NCBI RefSeq assembly: GCF_041260155.1
Contig: NC_091947.1
Coordinates: forward strand, 36,822,532 to 36,886,531
Origin: Ptychodera flava
Taxonomy: Eukaryota > Hemichordata > Enteropneusta > Ptychoderidae
DNA: 64,000 bases
Direction of reading: 5' to 3'
The translations under genes were made by a program, and so were the position numbers. This document shows positions 60,337-64,000 of the stretch, in pieces. Every line of letters begins with the position of its first letter. Within the stretch, counting starts at the first letter, position 1. The notes beneath the pieces were generated by a model, which was not told the DNA's origin, searched no databases, and worked only from the letters and a program-made list of their open reading frames with translations.

Positions 60337-60752
60337 TGGAAGTTGTGATATAGAGGTGGTTTCAACCGGTGTTTGATGTCGTCCATTTCCGTAAACGACA
60401 AAAAGTCAAAAACTGCTGAACAGACTGCGTTGATATTTGATACCGATACATAGACTGGTTCCAAGGTTCCAATTCGGAAAATGGAGCCAAACGGAGCGGC
60501 GGTTAGATAGTTTTGGGAAATTTGTAACCCCCCTTTTTAACTAATTGATTTTAGGGGTCTTTCATATATGTAGTTTTGGAATGTACACCAATCCTGCATT
60601 GTGGACTGTTTTATGAGTTGTGGAACAGAAATGAGGTTTTGATGAATGTTAGAAATATGCAGGATGACTGATTCGAAGTATAAGAGATTTCTATGCTCTT
60701 TCGGGCATCAAAAGCATTAAAAAAAACATATTTCATAGTTTAGATTCTCGTT
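60337..60752. repeat. ~415-bp dispersed repeat, copy 1
   Basis: From 'ctggaagttgtgatatag' to 'aacatatttcatagtttaga'. It matches 61640-62058 in the same orientation with high identity, including 'ccgtaaacgacaaaaagtca' and 'caccaatcctgcatt'. Both copies lie in the last long intron of the transposase-like gene. Confidence 0.88.
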
Positions 60753-60846
60753 TTTGAGATGACCCTAGGCATTTGTTAAGTAAACATCCTTGAGTCAATA
60801 TACAGACTTTGACATTCCAGAGATTAAGTATCCACAACCTCACATG

Positions 60847-60939
60847 TTACAGTCTTTCACTACAATGGTATGGCCCAAACCCATTGTTATCAATGGAGAG
60901 TGTGGACCTGTCTACAGGAAATTGGGGTGAACAGGTTAG
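60847..60939. mobile_element. TTAA MITE family member, ends eroded
   Basis: It contains 'ctttcac', 'cccattgttatcaatgg', 'ggacctgtctacagga' and 'ggggtgaacagg' in the same order as 24133-24224. The terminal TTAACCC is degraded to 'ttacag'. Confidence 0.65.
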
Positions 60940-60952
60940 ACAATGACGTTAC

Positions 60953-61500
60953 AAGTTGTAGGTTAGTTATCAAGGTAGCACCAGCATAGAGTCCTGAGCA
61001 TCTGTCCATGTGTTCTCACAGCAAATTACAGGGAAAAAATTATTTGAGAAGTTTCTCTCCTTTAAATAGAAGTATATTACAATTTAAAGCTGTCATGGAT
61101 GGATTGCTCTCAAATGATCTGAAACACAGTTATTGCCCATTAGCAACAAATCTACAGCAAGATTTATGTAAAGTTCATGAACTTACACAAGGTATTAGAC
61201 AAAAGATGACCATGACTTTGCTACTTTTCAACATTTATTTCAATCAGATTTCCCCAGCTTAGTGTATAATTTTGTAATCTTAATTACTGTCAACTTAGCT
61301 TTACTAACTTATTCTAACCTCATTATTCTTACACCAGTGTTATACCTTATAACCACAAAATTTCAAGAGATGCATATATGATTGTCACTTAACAAACAAT
61401 TTACAAATATGTGTTCTGCTATTTCTCCATATACATATACATGTCTCTTTTCTCATAAAAATGAGCTTAAATCGCAATGTGAAAAATAGTCTTTCAGCTA
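60953..61500. other. Intronic stretch with an unexplained open frame
   Basis: 61008-61262 is an 84-aa plus frame (MCSHSKLQGKNYLRSF...) with no family I recognise and no matching splice evidence in the surrounding exon set. Confidence 0.35.
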
Positions 61501-61639
61501 TATGTTGCTCATTGACTTCGTGGTCTGTCTAATTCACAGTGAGTGTGGTTGTTGATAAATGCCGATAATACTAGGCGGTCATTATGTCCAAGCGCCATTG
61601 GCGGTATTTTTTAACAATGACCATAGGTCATTATCACAT

Positions 61640-62058
61640 CTGGAAGTTGTGATATAGGGTTAGCTTCAACCGGTGTCAGACAGACTCAGTGTCCATTTTC
61701 CGTAAACGACAAAAAGTCAAAAACCGCTGAACAGACTGCATTGATATTTGGTACAGATATTCAGACTGGTTACAAGGTTCTGATTCCGAAAAATGGAGCC
61801 AAACGGAGCAGGGGTTAGATAGTTTTGGGAAATTTCTAACCCCCCTTTAACTAATTGATTTTAGGGGTCTTTCATATATGTAGTTTTGGAATGTACACCA
61901 ATCCTGCATTATGGACTATTTAATGAGTTGTGGAACAGAAATGAGGTTTTGATGAATGTTAGAAATATGCAGGATGGCTGATTCAAAGTATCAGAGATTT
62001 CATGCGCTTTTGGTAATAAAATTGATAAAAACAACATATTTAATGTTTTAGATTTTTC
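61640..62058. repeat. ~415-bp dispersed repeat, copy 2
   Basis: The partner of 60337-60752, same strand, 1.3 kb away. A flanking motif 'ttggcggtattttttaa' before it (61600) recurs at 62571. Confidence 0.88.
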
Positions 62059-62634
62059 ACATTTGTTATGACCCTTAACATTACAGACTTGATGACATAA
62101 CTAGCTGCTGGACCTGTTTACTGGCGCATTGATTTAAAGACAAAGATCGTTTTATTTTGTGATAAGGACGTGTGATTTCGTAAAACATAGTCTATTAGCC
62201 TGGAAATGTGATTTTTGCGAATATTGCTTACCCCACTGACAAACAGTGTGGTTTGAAAATGGCTGGAATTCGCTACTTCAGGACTTTGTTTTGTGTGTGG
62301 CATTTACTGACAAACTCCAAACCCGCTGCACCTACCCATTCAGTATTTCATGTACAGGTGTACCCAGAGATAGATTAGTTTCACAATGTGCCAGTTGTGA
62401 TCAAGTGCCATTGGCGCTATTTGTTATTTTGGTTGTGCTGTGCAGAAATCATTGTCAAAACATCAAACTGGAATTTTGGTGCTCTGAACAGACGGAAAGA
62501 ACATTAATTCATGATCTTACGTACCCGTGTATATACCAATTCCAATCAAATGTGAGCAACACCGTGTCATTGGCGGTATTTTTTAAACATTGAAATAGCC
62601 ATTTTCTGATATGTTTGAATATATTTTTCAACAG

Positions 62635-62703
62635 GCACACGGGACACCTAGAATCCTTTCATAACACATTACTCATGTATGCCTCAAAGAGAACATCATA
62701 CAA
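62635..62703 (+). CDS. Transposase-like exon d (HTG-LE-FH block)
   Basis: The acceptor is 'atttttcaacag|g' and the donor aa|gtaagt. It encodes HTGHLESFHNTLLMYASKR plus TSY. This is a 69-nt exon after a 3.5-kb intron. Confidence 0.8.
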
Positions 62704-63174
62704 GTAAGTTTCAAAGCAAGTCCATATTCAATCTTTAACAATCATCATACTTGTCCTGTGAATACTGCTATTTTTTGTTGATTTTAATCTTGTAGTTCAA
62801 ACACACTTGGATATAACAAAAATTTTATTTGCCTGTAACACATAAGAACAGAATACCGTTGGTGTCTCAAGACACAGTTTTAATACATGCTGACTTCTAT
62901 TGTTTATGACAGTAGATGAAGTAATCCAAAAAAAATGTTTCTTCTCCTTGCCTGCATCAACACTTTTTTACATTTTTTCATTTACTGGTTTTGAAAAATG
63001 GAAAAAACATATCACATTCTATCGTAATTAAAATAACTAAATAAACATCATATTACTTCATCATTTCTGCAACACTTCAATGACTAGAAACAGTATTTTT
63101 TGTGGTGTATGAACTTGTCATGTTTTTCAAAAAAAATTTTTTAAGGTTTATGATTCTATTGTTAATCTTTTCAG

Positions 63175-63538
63175 ATTTGAAAACATGAAAGCTCGGGTCC
63201 TACTTGCAGCTATTGACCATAACCATCATTTACATAGAAAACAAGCAACAACTACATCTGGTGAACTGCGCCATGCAAGAAAATACAGCAAGAGATCCAA
63301 TAGATGGACAGCAGTACCAGTCAAGGAGAAGAAGACCTACTCATATTTGCCTGTCATCACTGCACTCATCTTGCATAAACGTAGAATAGACCAAAAGGGT
63401 ATAAAGCAACCAACAGTTCTTTCTCAGGAAGATCCTCGCCGCATTGTGCCATACATTGCACCCATCCCTCCTGTGCAGACACATTTAATAGTTAGTGAAC
63501 AGATATCAAGATTTCAAAATACTGTAAAACCTGTCTAA
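63175..63538 (+). CDS. Transposase-like exon e and C-terminus
   Basis: The acceptor is 'gttaatcttttcag|a'. It encodes FENMKARVLLAAIDHNHH, then a basic segment and a Pro-rich tail, and stops at 63536-63538. Confidence 0.8.
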
Positions 63539-64000
63539 ACTTAACACAGAAGGCAATGAGAAAACTATTCAGTATAAAGAGGTATCTGGTTTATAGAGAT
63601 CCATTAATCACAGTGTTCTATTTGAAAGTGAATTGAAAAACTGTCCATAATAGACATATGTTGCAAGTTATGACAGGTACGTTTTAGACAGGTTTCACTG
63701 CATGAATGTGGCTTTTCCGATTTGTCACATTTTGAGAATTTATATATAGAGTACAGTATGTATTTTGGTGATTTTCGTCATATTTTGGGGGTAAAAATTC
63801 TTCTCAGAAACAGCTTGCCTAATCGCTTTAAAATTACGATTTGATGTACTTTAAGGGTGTTACTAATCTGAATTGTTGAAAGTATGACAAAATTAGCTAT
63901 ATAAAATTTTAGGGGCCATTTTTGACATTTTGGTAAATTTATTTCTTGAAAATTGCTGGTGGAAATACTTTAGCGACAGTATTCCTGGGTTTGACTTTTT

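Larger units (their letters stand above)
56984..63538 (+). pseudogene. Transposase-like multi-exon gene, 5' incomplete, one frameshift
   Basis: Five exons: 56984-57063, 57794-57902, 58907-59094, 62635-62703 and 63175-63538 (stop TAA). All have AG acceptors and GT donors, and all phases agree except that exon 2 is one base too long (109 instead of 108). The reading includes IEHQLDVWHKSTKINAKLSE, RNHFWYSSRTCGGD, NKWTSILHHVTGTHEW, CDHGPI, HTGHLESFHNTLLMYASKR and LLAAIDHNHH. This block order (H-Q-x-D-V-W-H; N-H-x-W-x-C-x-G; W-x-S-I/V-x-H-H; C-x-H-G; H-T-x-x-L-E-x-F/Y-H) belongs, from memory, to a large uncharacterised animal family, often with an N-terminal THAP finger and thought to be transposase-derived. 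Expected N-terminal exons are not visible between 55.1 and 56.98 kb. The extra A in 'gggaaatgg' (57825-57833) breaks exon 2. Confidence 0.75.

Noticed and set aside
61008..61262. 84-aa frame as an extra exon of the transposase-like gene
   Set aside because: Exons c and d join in phase without it, and it has no conserved block.
1..64000. CRISPR arrays, bacterial operons or phage functions
   Set aside because: All tandem arrays lack spacer structure, and genes are spliced with GT-AG introns; this is animal nuclear DNA.

Overview
The window is AT-rich animal nuclear DNA. It holds spliced genes with GT-AG introns, a MYC/MAX-network bHLH-zipper gene, LINE and LTR retrotransposons, and a dense population of inverted-repeat (MITE-like) elements and satellites. 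The repeat style and a Gmr1-type Ty3/gypsy element suggest a marine invertebrate, most likely a non-vertebrate deuterostome (hemichordate, echinoderm or cephalochordate). The exact taxon cannot be read from the sequence. There is nothing bacterial, plasmid-like or CRISPR-like here.

Layout. 1-5.2 kb: a degenerate satellite and a 51-bp minisatellite, followed by a nearly complete but decayed LINE whose ORF1 is an SGNH-hydrolase-like protein. 5.2-14 kb: no recognisable gene; a 36-bp minisatellite and possibly MXD 3' UTR. 14.0-19.4 kb (minus): a complete six-exon MXD/MAD-family repressor gene of 190 aa, with three CACGTG E-boxes upstream. 20-37 kb: no gene that I can support; a second truncated LINE copy (27.5-28.4 kb) and several foldback or MITE-like repeats. 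37.9-45.7 kb (minus): a two-exon calcineurin-like metallophosphoesterase gene of 309 aa. Its 6.8-kb intron contains a MITE, a compound minisatellite, a 29-bp satellite, a TTAA foldback and a RecQ-helicase relic. 45.8-55.1 kb: a three-layer transposon nest. A TIR element is split by a hAT-like element, which is split by a young Ty3/gypsy LTR element of Gmr1 type (order gag-PR-IN-RT-RH). 55.9 kb: a perfect 66-bp-arm palindrome flanked by 7-bp direct repeats. 57.0-63.5 kb (plus): five exons of a transposase-like protein family, with N-terminal exons missing and one single-base frameshift.

The two intact host genes (MXD and the metallophosphoesterase) show no mutual functional link. Their exon models are supported because splice phases close perfectly (573 and 930 nt, both multiples of three). 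Most other coding signal belongs to mobile elements. Several breaks are single-base indels, some in short runs, so some could be assembly errors rather than true decay.
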